A DNA stretch of 44,491 nt from a virus: positions 1 to 44,491 of IMG/VR virus record IMGVR_UViG_3300025010_000107; one strand, 5' to 3'. Shown here piece by piece: positions 33,106 to 40,843 of this stretch. Position 1 is the first letter of the stretch; every line of letters begins with the position of its first letter. The translations under genes were made by a program, and so were the position numbers. The notes below the pieces were generated by a model. That model did not search any database. It was not told where the DNA came from and saw only the letters and a list, made by a program, of their open reading frames with translations.

Positions 33106-33974
33106 TCAATTGGGACGCAATATCACCGATGAACGATGCCGGCGCATCGGTCCGGGCCGCAACAAATGGACTCACACCGGAGCTTCCGAGATCATGCCGC
33201 GACATGGATGTCGAGGCCGACATGGCGGCCGTCTCCTACAAATTGCCGGCTCCGGCAACGCGCCACGACCCCCTGGACCCGGCCCCCCTGCTGTCCACCT
33301 TCGCCCACTACGAACCGCAGATCACCGAAATGGAATCCGAAGTAAAGGCCGTCAAAGTCACCGATGAGCCCACGGCCGCCCGCGCCGTCTCCATGGCCGG
33401 CCAGACACGCAAGCTGCGCAACGAGATCAAAAAGGCGGTCGATGCCGCCTTCCGGCCGGTCAACGACTACAAGAACGCAATCTCCGATGTCACCGGCAAG
33501 CTCATCAAGCGCCTGGAGGCCATGACCAGCGCCCTGGAAAGCGCCAACCGGGCCTTCCTTGTCGCGGAAGATACCAAACGCCGCGAAGCCGCCCGCAAGG
33601 CCGAAGAAGAGGCCCGCAAGGTCCGCATGGCCGCCGAAGCCGCAGCTCGGGCAGAGGCCGAAAAGCAAGCCGAAGCCCTCCAGGTGCCCGTTGAGCAGAT
33701 CCACGTGGAGCCGGTCTTCGTGCCCGCCGTGGTCATGCCGCCGACCGAAACGAAGATCACGACGGCCGAGGGCTCCATGAAGATCGAATATGAGATGGTG
33801 CCGGAGATCGTGGACTTCCGCAAGCTGCCGGATGAGTGCTTGCAGGCCCGGGTTAAGGAGATCACGGCGGCGGTTATGCCGTGGATTCGCAAGCGCGGGG
33901 CTGCTGGCATCCACAACGATCCTGGGATCATCTGGACGCGGCAACCTAAGACTCAGACGCGGGTGGGGAGGTAG
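33102..33974 (+). CDS. Coiled-coil recombination-associated protein
   Basis: A 290-residue protein with a long charged coiled coil at about residues 75-200 (TRKLRNEIKKAVDAAFRPVN, ISDVTGKLIKRLEAMTSALE, KAEEEARKVRMAAEAAARAE). The C-terminal 80 residues form a compact end (IEYEMVPEIVDFRKLPDECL). Proteins of this pattern sit between the exonuclease and RecT genes in many phages and are thought to aid annealing recombination. The order here (exonuclease, this protein, RecT) matches. Direct function unknown. Confidence 0.7.
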   Translation: MINWDAISPMNDAGASVRAATNGLTPELPRSCRDMDVEADMAAVSYKLPAPATRHDPLDPAPLLSTFAHYEPQITEMESEVKAVKVTDEPTAARAVSMAGQTRKLRNEIKKAVDAAFRPVNDYKNAISDVTGKLIKRLEAMTSALESANRAFLVAEDTKRREAARKAEEEARKVRMAAEAAARAEAEKQAEALQVPVEQIHVEPVFVPAVVMPPTETKITTAEGSMKIEYEMVPEIVDFRKLPDECLQARVKEITAAVMPWIRKRGAAGIHNDPGIIWTRQPKTQTRVGR

Positions 33975-33978
33975 CGCC

Positions 33979-34203
33979 ATGAAGCTCTTCTTAATGCGCC
34001 TCTTCGCCATGCGCGGGACCTGGGAGTGGGCCTTGCGGCAGATGGGTAGGGGGAAGATCGTGCGGATGCGCAGCGGCAAGTTCAAATATAAGATGAAGGC
34101 TTGCGGATTGATGTGCACATATCTCGACGATTCTTTAAATTGGGTAGGTGCCGTCATGGGTGGGAAGTTTGAAAGGGCAACCGATTGGGAGGTGATTCGA
34201 TGA
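33979..34203 (+). CDS. 74-residue basic hypothetical protein
   Basis: Begins MKLFLMRLFAMRGTWEWALR and is rich in Lys/Arg and Met. GGGGAGGT lies 7 bases before the ATG at 33979. No motif recognised; the basic character fits nucleic acid binding. Confidence 0.5.
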   Translation: MKLFLMRLFAMRGTWEWALRQMGRGKIVRMRSGKFKYKMKACGLMCTYLDDSLNWVGAVMGGKFERATDWEVIR

Positions 34204-34436
34204 AGGGCAAAATAGATTGCAAAGGGTTCTTAAAGCTGATGCGCGGCAAAGATTTAAAGCAGCAGGTTTGCCCGTTTAGCAATGGAGGGGCCTGGTGCTC
34301 AGATGATTGCCCGCTATTTGGAGAGCCAAGAGCGGGCCTCATGGGGCCCGGCCGGGTGTGCCTGGATATTTGCCAGGGCCGGACCTTGGTTTTTGGCGAC
34401 GGAGATTTTGTGGACGAACGAAACAAGGAGGATTAG
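34200..34436 (+). CDS. 78-residue Cys-rich protein
   Basis: Begins MKGKIDCKGFLKLMRGKDLK. A cluster CPFSNGGAWCSDDCPLFGEP and a later CLDIC probably bind zinc or form a metal cluster. The start overlaps the previous stop by ATGA and has GGGAGGTGA upstream. Similar small phage proteins lie near RecT genes; role unknown. Confidence 0.6.
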   Translation: MKGKIDCKGFLKLMRGKDLKQQVCPFSNGGAWCSDDCPLFGEPRAGLMGPGRVCLDICQGRTLVFGDGDFVDERNKED

Positions 34437-34441
34437 CGCAA

Positions 34442-34669
34442 ATGAACCGCATCATGGGCATCCACAAATTAGGCATGCTGGCCCTGCAAAAGAGATCGGT
34501 GCACGCGCCTGGGACATGGCTCCGCGAACCAAAGCCGGCCGCCGTGGTCATGAACTTTCAGGGCCACCTGATACTTCGGCTGATCGACCAGGGCCTGTAC
34601 GTTTACGAGGCGAAAAATAAGAAGGATAAACCGTTCAATTTCAGAAACAAGGAGGATGAAAGCAAATGA
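34442..34669 (+). CDS. 75-residue hypothetical protein
   Basis: Begins MNRIMGIHKLGMLALQKRSV; a segment AAVVMNFQGHLILRLIDQGL suggests a small beta structure, followed by a Lys-rich tail. AAGGAGGA is upstream and the stop overlaps RecT by 4 bases. No family recognised. Confidence 0.55.
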   Translation: MNRIMGIHKLGMLALQKRSVHAPGTWLREPKPAAVVMNFQGHLILRLIDQGLYVYEAKNKKDKPFNFRNKEDESK

Positions 34670-36144
34670 CCGAAACAAAAGAGATGGTAGCAACCAAGTC
34701 CCAAGTCCCCATCGTCGATGGCATCATCAAGCCCGTTGACTTCGACGGCATGTGGCGCATCGCCAACATGTACGCCGGCAGCGGCATGGTGCCCAAGAAC
34801 TACATCAACAACCCGGCCGCCATCGTCGTCGCGGGCCAATTCGGCGCCGAGCTCGGCCTTTCCTTGATGCCCTCGCTCCAGAACATTACCGTGATAAATG
34901 GGAATCCCACGGTATGGGGCGACATCATGCTGGGCATCGTCCGCAGCAGCAACACCTTGGAAGTCTTCGTGGAGTTCTACACCGGCAACCGTGGCGCCGA
35001 CGATTACACAGCCGTCTGCATCGCCAAGCGCACCGGCATCGGTGACAAGTACGACCCGGCCGACGACCTGGACACCATGCGGCGCAAGCAGCTTTTTGTG
35101 AACGAATACTCCATGGCAGACGCTCGCCAAGCCAACCTGCTCACCAAGGACAACTGGAAAAACAACCCGCGCCGCATGCTCAAAATGCGCGCCAGGTCCT
35201 TCACCCTGCGCGACGGCTGGCCCGACAAGCTGAAGGGCATGCACAGCGCCGAAGAGATGGCCGACGCCGTGGAAGTCGTGCAGATGAAGGCCGTGCAGCA
35301 ATCGGACGACACGACGCAATACACCGTATCGGTCAACCCCATGCTTACCGACGCCGACCTGGCCAAGCAGTTTGACGAGCAGGTCAAGCCGGATGCGGCC
35401 ATGGACAACTGGATCGGCATTATGATCGGCCAGCGCCAAGGCTTGACGCTGGAGCAGTGCAAGGCCGAGATCGTCCGGAGCAACGACGTGCAGCGGTGCC
35501 AGGACGCCTACAAGCAGCACTTGGCCCGGGAGGCAGAGAAGGCCAAGACCGCGCAACAGGAAGCGCCCAAAGAGGCCGAGAAGGCCGACGCCGAACCGAA
35601 AAAGGACGAACCCCAATGGGACCCACTCACCTCCGACATCCAGCAACGCTACCAGACCGACAAGGCCGCCATTCTGAGAGCCAAAGCCGAAGAGATGGGC
35701 ATCGACGTGACCTGCAAACTTGGCCGCCAGGTGCATCAGGAGATCATTGCGGCAGCCCAAGGTATCACGAAGGAAGACGTGGCCCAGCTTGGTGGACAGA
35801 CGACCGAGGCTGGTCCGGCGACTTCGGAGAATAAAGGCACCTGGACCGCTGGCGGCGATGGGGTCTACGAGGGCACCGAAACCGAGATCATGCTTCGGGA
35901 GAAATACAACCAGGCCCGCACCATGAACAAGCTCGGATCGGCGGCGGCCAACGCTGACCGCAAGACCGGCAAGAAACCCGAGACGGCCAGCGAGTTGCAG
36001 ACCTGGCTGAACTACTTTGAAGCTTTTGCGAAAACCATGCTCGGCACAGCCGTGCAGTGGGACCGGCCCGAAGCCCATCAGCGGCGGGACGCTATCGATG
36101 TTGAGGATGATACGCCGGGATTTTTGGAAGATGAGAAGATGTAG
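34666..36144 (+). CDS. recT: RecT-family annealing protein with long C-terminal extension
   Basis: A 492-residue protein. Residues 1-225 match RecT: AAIVVAGQFGAELGLSLMPS, LQNITVINGNPTVWGDIMLG, then NNPRRMLKMRARSFTLRDGW and PDKLKGMHSAEEMAD. RecT anneals single strands at homologous sequences. Usual RecT proteins have about 270-330 residues. Here a Glu/Lys/Ala linker (about residues 285-315) is followed by a further 175 residues with no clear fold, including TWLNYFEAFAKTMLGTAVQW. The extension may carry protein-binding or regulatory functions. Confidence 0.88.
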   Translation: MTETKEMVATKSQVPIVDGIIKPVDFDGMWRIANMYAGSGMVPKNYINNPAAIVVAGQFGAELGLSLMPSLQNITVINGNPTVWGDIMLGIVRSSNTLEVFVEFYTGNRGADDYTAVCIAKRTGIGDKYDPADDLDTMRRKQLFVNEYSMADARQANLLTKDNWKNNPRRMLKMRARSFTLRDGWPDKLKGMHSAEEMADAVEVVQMKAVQQSDDTTQYTVSVNPMLTDADLAKQFDEQVKPDAAMDNWIGIMIGQRQGLTLEQCKAEIVRSNDVQRCQDAYKQHLAREAEKAKTAQQEAPKEAEKADAEPKKDEPQWDPLTSDIQQRYQTDKAAILRAKAEEMGIDVTCKLGRQVHQEIIAAAQGITKEDVAQLGGQTTEAGPATSENKGTWTAGGDGVYEGTETEIMLREKYNQARTMNKLGSAAANADRKTGKKPETASELQTWLNYFEAFAKTMLGTAVQWDRPEAHQRRDAIDVEDDTPGFLEDEKM

Positions 36145-36155
36145 GGAGGTGCACT

Positions 36156-36365
36156 ATGGATCTATTCTTTCTTGTTTGGAATAGCAGCAAAGCGGTTTCT
36201 TCTTCCAATTATCGGCACGAAAGCAGAAAAAGCGCCGAACAAGAAGCGGAGCGCTTGGCGTCCGCTAATCCCGGTGAGTATTTCTATGTTCTTGCAGCGA
36301 TTGGTATGTGCCACGCGAGAACTGTTGATTGGGACCGCGTTCCATCAGGCGAAATACCGTTCTGA
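36156..36365 (+). CDS. 69-residue hypothetical protein
   Basis: Begins MDLFFLVWNSSKAVSSSNYR. A segment RKSAEQEAERLASANPGEYF followed by VLAAIG is typical of small conserved phage proteins found near replication genes. GGGAGGT precedes the ATG. No role known. Confidence 0.6.
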   Translation: MDLFFLVWNSSKAVSSSNYRHESRKSAEQEAERLASANPGEYFYVLAAIGMCHARTVDWDRVPSGEIPF

Positions 36366-36372
36366 TGCTGAC

Positions 36373-36435
36373 CGGGCCAGCAAAGCCCGAAATGGATAGG
36401 ATAACGGCCCGCCGTGGCTCATCGCGGGGCGGGCC
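36373..36435 (+). other. Two tandem hairpins between early genes
   Basis: CGGGC (36373-36377) pairs with GCCCG (36385-36389), and GGCCCGCC (36406-36413) pairs with GGCGGGCC (36428-36435). They fill the 80-base gap before the next gene. No U-tract follows. They may act as mRNA stabilisers. Confidence 0.4.
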
Positions 36436-36445
36436 TGGGAGTGAC

Positions 36446-36748
36446 ATGAATCAGGAATGCGAAAAAAGACTGAGGGAATTGGCTCGATCGATGATTGTCG
36501 GAGCAGATATCAGCGCCGTACTGCATGAAATCGACATGCTGCGACATGGATTAAAATCGGCCAACAAGATCGTCCACAACCTAACCGTGGCAATGCAGGC
36601 GGCCCTGATTGACGCCCATCATAACGGGCCGCAAGCCGCGATTGTGTGGATAGAGAACACGCTCGATGGCCCTGGGCTTTTGCCTGATAAAGCAGATGGA
36701 CTTTTAGGCGCTCAGGCCTTTTTTGACGCCAATATGATAGGTCCGTAA
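36446..36748 (+). CDS. 100-residue hypothetical protein
   Basis: Begins MNQECEKRLRELARSMIVGA and is all-helical in character (EIDMLRHGLKSANKIVHNLT). GGGAG lies upstream of ATG 36446; a longer in-frame start runs through the hairpins and is unlikely. No motif recognised. Confidence 0.55.
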   Translation: MNQECEKRLRELARSMIVGADISAVLHEIDMLRHGLKSANKIVHNLTVAMQAALIDAHHNGPQAAIVWIENTLDGPGLLPDKADGLLGAQAFFDANMIGP

Positions 36749-36766
36749 CGATAGGGAGAACGGACC

Positions 36767-37054
36767 ATGATTAAACGAATTTTTAAGTATGAAATATTGG
36801 CGGCCGATTCGTTCGTCTTAGAAATGCCTAAGGGGGCGGAGCTACTGACCGTGCAAGAACGGTACGGAAAGCCGCAATTATGGGCGCTGGTTGATCCAGA
36901 TGCCAAAAAAGAAAGCAGATATTTTTTATTGCGCGGCACTGGCCACCCGATACGGTACGCCCCCGGGACCGATTACAAATACATCAACTCTTTTCAGTTG
37001 CATGAAGGGGCGCTTGTCTTTCATCTGTTCGAGGATTTAAGGGGGAAAATATGA
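36767..37054 (+). CDS. DUF7352-like conserved phage protein
   Basis: A 95-residue protein. The pattern FKYEILAADSFVLEMPKGAE, then LTVQERYGKPQLWALVDPDA and ending GALVFHLFEDLRG matches a small beta-rich phage family of unknown function. AGGGAG is upstream, and the stop overlaps the next start. Confidence 0.7.
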   Translation: MIKRIFKYEILAADSFVLEMPKGAELLTVQERYGKPQLWALVDPDAKKESRYFLLRGTGHPIRYAPGTDYKYINSFQLHEGALVFHLFEDLRGKI

Positions 37055-37314
37055 TTACCAAAAAAGTTCTTGTTACTCAGGAAATTGAAGTGACCGTAGA
37101 TGAAACGAAGTTCAGCGAAAAGTTTATGCAGGAATTTCGAGAGAGCTTCTATCAATTCGATGACTTAGACGCCCATATCAAGCACCTGGCACAATTAGAA
37201 GCAAGGGGTTTTGTGCCATTCGACAACTCGTTTATCGAGGGGTACGGATGGTCAAAAGATATGGGGATCTCATTCAAAAATGAAGGAATTGAAGAAGAAA
37301 TTCAAGGCTCGTAA
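37051..37314 (+). CDS. 87-residue acidic hypothetical protein
   Basis: Begins MITKKVLVTQEIEVTVDETK, followed by helices (FSEKFMQEFRESFYQFDDLD, HIKHLAQLEARG). Overlaps the previous gene by 4 bases. Resembles small early phage proteins of unknown function. Confidence 0.55.
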   Translation: MITKKVLVTQEIEVTVDETKFSEKFMQEFRESFYQFDDLDAHIKHLAQLEARGFVPFDNSFIEGYGWSKDMGISFKNEGIEEEIQGS

Positions 37315-37334
37315 TGACCAGGAGATAAGCCCCA

Positions 37335-37538
37335 ATGAATTTTTGCGGCACCTGTCACCACCACAGCTTCCTCGGCATCGAGAACTGCTGCAAAGCCCAT
37401 CTCAAAGACGGCAAGCCGGTGATCATCCCGAGGGCCAAGTGGGACGCGAAAAAGGAAGACGGGGGCATGGTGTGCTCTTGTGGGAAGTGGGTGGATTGGA
37501 TGGGCCATGATAAGAAGGAGGAGAAGTGCCAGGACTAA
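37335..37538 (+). CDS. 67-residue Cys-rich protein
   Basis: Begins MNFCGTCHHHSFLGIENCCK and later has CSCGKW, so two Cys pairs could hold zinc. AGGAGATAAG precedes the ATG. It overlaps the helicase-methyltransferase gene by 13 bases. Function unknown. Confidence 0.6.
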   Translation: MNFCGTCHHHSFLGIENCCKAHLKDGKPVIIPRAKWDAKKEDGGMVCSCGKWVDWMGHDKKEEKCQD

Positions 37539-40042
37539 TTGAACGATACCGGCAGTTCGTCCGCGACAAGATAAAACTCGATCATCGCATGGGTTTCGAG
37601 GTCGCGCCGGAAGAAATAAACCAGATACTAAAGCCGCATCAGTGCGATGCTGTAAGATGGGCGCTGCGACTCGGAAGGGCCGCGCTATTCGAACGTTTTG
37701 GCCTGGGCAAGACTTTCCAGCAGCTTGAAATCTTGCGTATCATCCAGGGGCGCGAAGGTGGCCGGCAACTCGAGATTTGTCCGCTGGGCGTGCGCCATGA
37801 GTTTATGGTGGACGCGGCCAAACTCGGCATTGAGATTAAGTTCGTCCGCTTTTCTCATGAGGTCGGCGGCGACGGAATTTACATCACAAACTATGAGTCG
37901 GTGCGCGATGGCCGGCTTGATATAAACCTGTTCAACGCGGTTTCCCTGGACGAAGCATCATGTCTTCGCTCTTACGGTTCGCTTACTTTCCAGACCTTTT
38001 TAACCTTATTCAGATCGATCAAATACCGCTTTGTGGCGACCGCTACGCCGAGCCCGAACCGATACAAGGAGTTGATCCACTATGCCGGGTTCCTGGGGAT
38101 CATGGACACCGGGCAAGCCTTGACGCGGTTCTTCAGCCGAGACAGCACGAAAGCAAACCAACTCACGCTCTATCCGCACAAGGAAAAAGAGTTTTGGCTT
38201 TGGATTTCATCCTGGGCGCTCTTTCTGCAGCGGCCGTCTGACCTGGGGTATTCCGATGAGGGCTACGACCTGCCGCCGCTTAAAATCTTTTACCACGAAG
38301 TCGCCATAACCGATCCCGAACCGGCCTATGACCGCGATGGACAGATGCAGATTTGTGGCGATGCAAGTATGTCGCTTAAGGCGGCCAGTAAAGAGAAGCG
38401 GGAAAGCATCCAGGAGCGGATCGACAAGATGGTCGATATCCTGATGGACGACCCAGAAAGCCATTACATCATATGGCACGACCAAGAAGCAGAGCGCCAA
38501 GCGATCAAAAAGGCCGTGCCGGTTGCCGTCGAGGTCTATGGTTCGCAGGACCTGGAAGTGCGCGAAGGTCGGATAGCCGGGTTTTCCGATGGCAAGTTCA
38601 AGTATCTGGCGACCAAGCCGGTATTGAGCGGGTCCGGTTGCAACTTCCAGCGGCATTGTCACAAGTCGATATTCCTTGGCATCGGTTTTAAGTTCAACGA
38701 CTTCATTCAGGCTATTCACCGAATCTACCGCTTCCTACAGGCGCATGAATGCGAAATCCATATCATCTACGCCGAAACCGAGCGCGGTATTCTCGAAATC
38801 CTAAAACAAAAATGGAAACAACACGACATCATGGTGGAGAAAATGAGCGAAATCATAAAGAAATACGGACTATCGCACAAGCAAATGGAAGAGGAATTGC
38901 GCCGGTCAATCGGAGTTGAGCGCGTCGAGGTGACCGGCAAGCGCTTTGTGGCGGTGCTGAATGATTCCGTCGAAGAGTGCGCCATCATGGAAGAAAACAG
39001 CGTCGGGCTTATCCATACCTCAATCCCGTTCGCGAATCATTACGAGTACACGCCGAGTTTTAACGACTTCGGCCACACCTCTGGCAATGCTCATTTTTGG
39101 GAGCAGATGGACTTTTTGACGCCAAATCTGTTCCGCATCTTAAAACCGGGGCGCATCGCGGCGATCCACGTCAAGGACCGAATCAACTTCGGCAATGTGA
39201 CCGGGCTTGGTTTCCCGACGTGCGACAACATGCTGGAAGAAACATCGATGCACTTCCAAAAGCACGGCTTTAAAAAGATGGGGATCATTACCATCGTCAC
39301 CGATGTCGTGCGCGAGAATAACCAAACCTATCGCCTTGGCTGGACCGAGCAGTGCAAGGACGGATCGAAGATGGGTGTTGGGTGTCCCGAGTATGTGGTG
39401 CTCCTACGCAAGCCGCAGAGCGATTTAACGCGGGGATATGCCGACGACCCGGTGACCAAAAACAAGCAAGAGTACACCAGGGCCCGGTGGCAGACCGACG
39501 CTCACGCATTTTGGCGATCATCCGGCAACCGCTTTTTGTCGGCCGAAGAACTGGTCAGCTACGGCCCTGATCGCCTTGCAACGCTGTTCACGCAAAGCAC
39601 GCTCGAATCAATTTACAGCCACGAAACCCACGTCAAGATCGGAGAAGGCCTTGAATTAAAGGGCGCGCTCCCGGCCAAATTCATGGCCATCGCCCCGGGC
39701 TCCTGGGACACGCAAGTATGGCACGACGTGAACCGGATGCTTTCGTTTAACGGTTCGCAGGCCCGCCGCAAGCTGACGCTCCATATCTGCCCTCTCCAGT
39801 TTGACATAGTTGACCGCATCGTTCGCCGCTACTCCAACGAGGGCGACCTTGTTTTTGACCCCTTCGGTGGCCTTGGCACGGTGCCGGCGCGCGCCATTAA
39901 GCTCGGGCGCTTGGGCCGGTGCTGCGAATTGAATCCGGAGAGTTTCCGAGACTCCATCGCCTACCTGAAGGGCGCGGAGATTGAAGTTGAATCACCAACG
40001 CTTTTTGACATGGAGGATTTGAAGCAATGCGCGAACGGATGA
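37526..40042 (+). CDS. Helicase-DNA methyltransferase fusion
   Basis: An 838-residue protein starting with GTG, with AAGGAGGAG just upstream. Residues 1-460 form a superfamily 2 (SNF2-like) helicase: GLGKT at 59-63 (Walker A), DEAS at 142-145 (Walker B), TATPSPN at 172-178, and a C-terminal lobe with FNDFIQAIHRIYRFLQAHEC. Residues about 485-838 form a beta-class DNA amino-methyltransferase: motif IV reads TSIPF at about 498-502 where SPP(Y/F) is usual, and motif I, DPFGGLGTVPARAI, is near 778. The enzyme may modify phage DNA against host restriction or act in replication. Confidence 0.85.
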   Translation: MPGLIERYRQFVRDKIKLDHRMGFEVAPEEINQILKPHQCDAVRWALRLGRAALFERFGLGKTFQQLEILRIIQGREGGRQLEICPLGVRHEFMVDAAKLGIEIKFVRFSHEVGGDGIYITNYESVRDGRLDINLFNAVSLDEASCLRSYGSLTFQTFLTLFRSIKYRFVATATPSPNRYKELIHYAGFLGIMDTGQALTRFFSRDSTKANQLTLYPHKEKEFWLWISSWALFLQRPSDLGYSDEGYDLPPLKIFYHEVAITDPEPAYDRDGQMQICGDASMSLKAASKEKRESIQERIDKMVDILMDDPESHYIIWHDQEAERQAIKKAVPVAVEVYGSQDLEVREGRIAGFSDGKFKYLATKPVLSGSGCNFQRHCHKSIFLGIGFKFNDFIQAIHRIYRFLQAHECEIHIIYAETERGILEILKQKWKQHDIMVEKMSEIIKKYGLSHKQMEEELRRSIGVERVEVTGKRFVAVLNDSVEECAIMEENSVGLIHTSIPFANHYEYTPSFNDFGHTSGNAHFWEQMDFLTPNLFRILKPGRIAAIHVKDRINFGNVTGLGFPTCDNMLEETSMHFQKHGFKKMGIITIVTDVVRENNQTYRLGWTEQCKDGSKMGVGCPEYVVLLRKPQSDLTRGYADDPVTKNKQEYTRARWQTDAHAFWRSSGNRFLSAEELVSYGPDRLATLFTQSTLESIYSHETHVKIGEGLELKGALPAKFMAIAPGSWDTQVWHDVNRMLSFNGSQARRKLTLHICPLQFDIVDRIVRRYSNEGDLVFDPFGGLGTVPARAIKLGRLGRCCELNPESFRDSIAYLKGAEIEVESPTLFDMEDLKQCANG

Positions 40043-40380
40043 AGGTAGCCTATATCGCTGGCCCATACCGGGACGCAACAGTCGCCGGCATAGTCGCCAA
40101 CATCAGGGCAGCGGAGAAGGTCGCCGCCGCCTACTGGCTCAAAGGCTATGCCGTGATATGCCCGCACAAAAACACGGCCCTTTTTGACGGCCTCGCACCC
40201 GATAGCGTGTGGCTGGAGGGCGACCTGGAACTGCTGCGGCGCTCGGATGCCATCGTCATGGTACCAGGGTGGGAAAATTCCAGCGGCGCCAAGGCGGAGT
40301 TGGCCGAGGCGGTGCGGCTTGGACTTGAGGTGATCATGGAGGGTGTTTTATGCGATGCCCAAACTGCGAAAAATTTATGA
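40027..40380 (+). CDS. DUF4406 / nucleoside deoxyribosyltransferase-like protein
   Basis: A 117-residue Rossmann-like protein. Key segments are VAYIAGPYRDATVAGIVANI at the start, the middle DSVWLEGDLELLRRSDAIVM and VPGWENSSGAKAELAEAVRL. These match DUF4406, related to nucleoside 2-deoxyribosyltransferases. It probably acts on nucleotide pools. ATG 40027 has GGAGG at 40012-40016; ATG 40039 (overlapping the previous stop) is an alternative. Confidence 0.85.
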   Translation: MRERMKVAYIAGPYRDATVAGIVANIRAAEKVAAAYWLKGYAVICPHKNTALFDGLAPDSVWLEGDLELLRRSDAIVMVPGWENSSGAKAELAEAVRLGLEVIMEGVLCDAQTAKNL

Positions 40381-40562
40381 GAACAGAGCCGTGCACCTAC
40401 GCGAAAACGCAAGGTGGCCTCGGAGATGCAGCAATACACTACTGCGATGATTGCGGCTATCAAGTTGAGGTTAGGCGCGGAAAACGGTTTATGGTTTTTG
40501 AAGGGGTGCGGGAAATTGACATGGTTATCAAGGGAGGAGATCCGAATGCAAATCAGATTTAA
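40350..40562 (+). CDS. 70-residue zinc ribbon protein
   Basis: Begins MRCPNCEKFMRTEPCTYAKT and has a second pair CDDCGYQVEVRRGKRF. This is a classic C4 zinc ribbon. GGAGGGTG precedes the ATG. It overlaps the end of the DUF4406 gene and the start of the dUTPase remnant. Confidence 0.7.
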   Translation: MRCPNCEKFMRTEPCTYAKTQGGLGDAAIHYCDDCGYQVEVRRGKRFMVFEGVREIDMVIKGGDPNANQI

Positions 40563-40659
40563 AAAACTGCGCCCAGGCGCCATCATCCCAAAGTACGCCA
40601 CGGCCGGCTCCAGCGGTTTCGACCTGGCGGCGGCTGAAGAGCATCTTCCAGGTTGTTAG
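40546..40659 (+). pseudogene. dut: Truncated dUTPase (N-terminal remnant)
   Basis: A 37-codon ORF, with GGGAGGAGA just upstream, reads MQIRFKKLRPGAIIPKYATA then GSSGFDLAAAEEH. This is the start of a trimeric dUTPase, including motif 1 (A-GSxGxDL), but the sequence then stops after LPGC. The rest (motifs 2-5, about 110 residues) is absent, and the bases downstream do not encode it in any frame. A deletion near 40645 is likely. The good ribosome-binding site suggests the loss is recent. Confidence 0.75.
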
Positions 40660-40705
40660 CAGCCACCTATCTGTGCCGCCTTTTGTATTTTTGAAGGAGC
40701 TTATT

Positions 40706-40840
40706 ATGAAAAAGAAGCTTACCGAACGCGAGAAATGGGCGCTTTACGAGTCCGAAAAAAAGAAACTCCAAAACATCGGTTTGACCCCGCGAGAATATAT
40801 GGACGCAATTCGCGCCCTATGCGACCGCATCGGGTATTGA
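40706..40840 (+). CDS. 44-residue hypothetical protein
   Basis: Reads MKKKLTEREKWALYESEKKK then LQNIGLTPREYMDAIRALCD. GAAGGAG 6 bases before the ATG is strong. A helical, basic to neutral protein ending just before the DnaB gene. No family is known; it may be a helicase partner. Confidence 0.6.
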   Translation: MKKKLTEREKWALYESEKKKLQNIGLTPREYMDAIRALCDRIGY

Positions 40841-40843
40841 GCC

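Noticed and set aside
34603-36078. 491-codon open frame on the minus strand across recT
   Set aside because: RecT motifs on the + strand are clear; the reverse frame is Gly/Leu/His-rich with no recognisable domain and is a codon-bias shadow.
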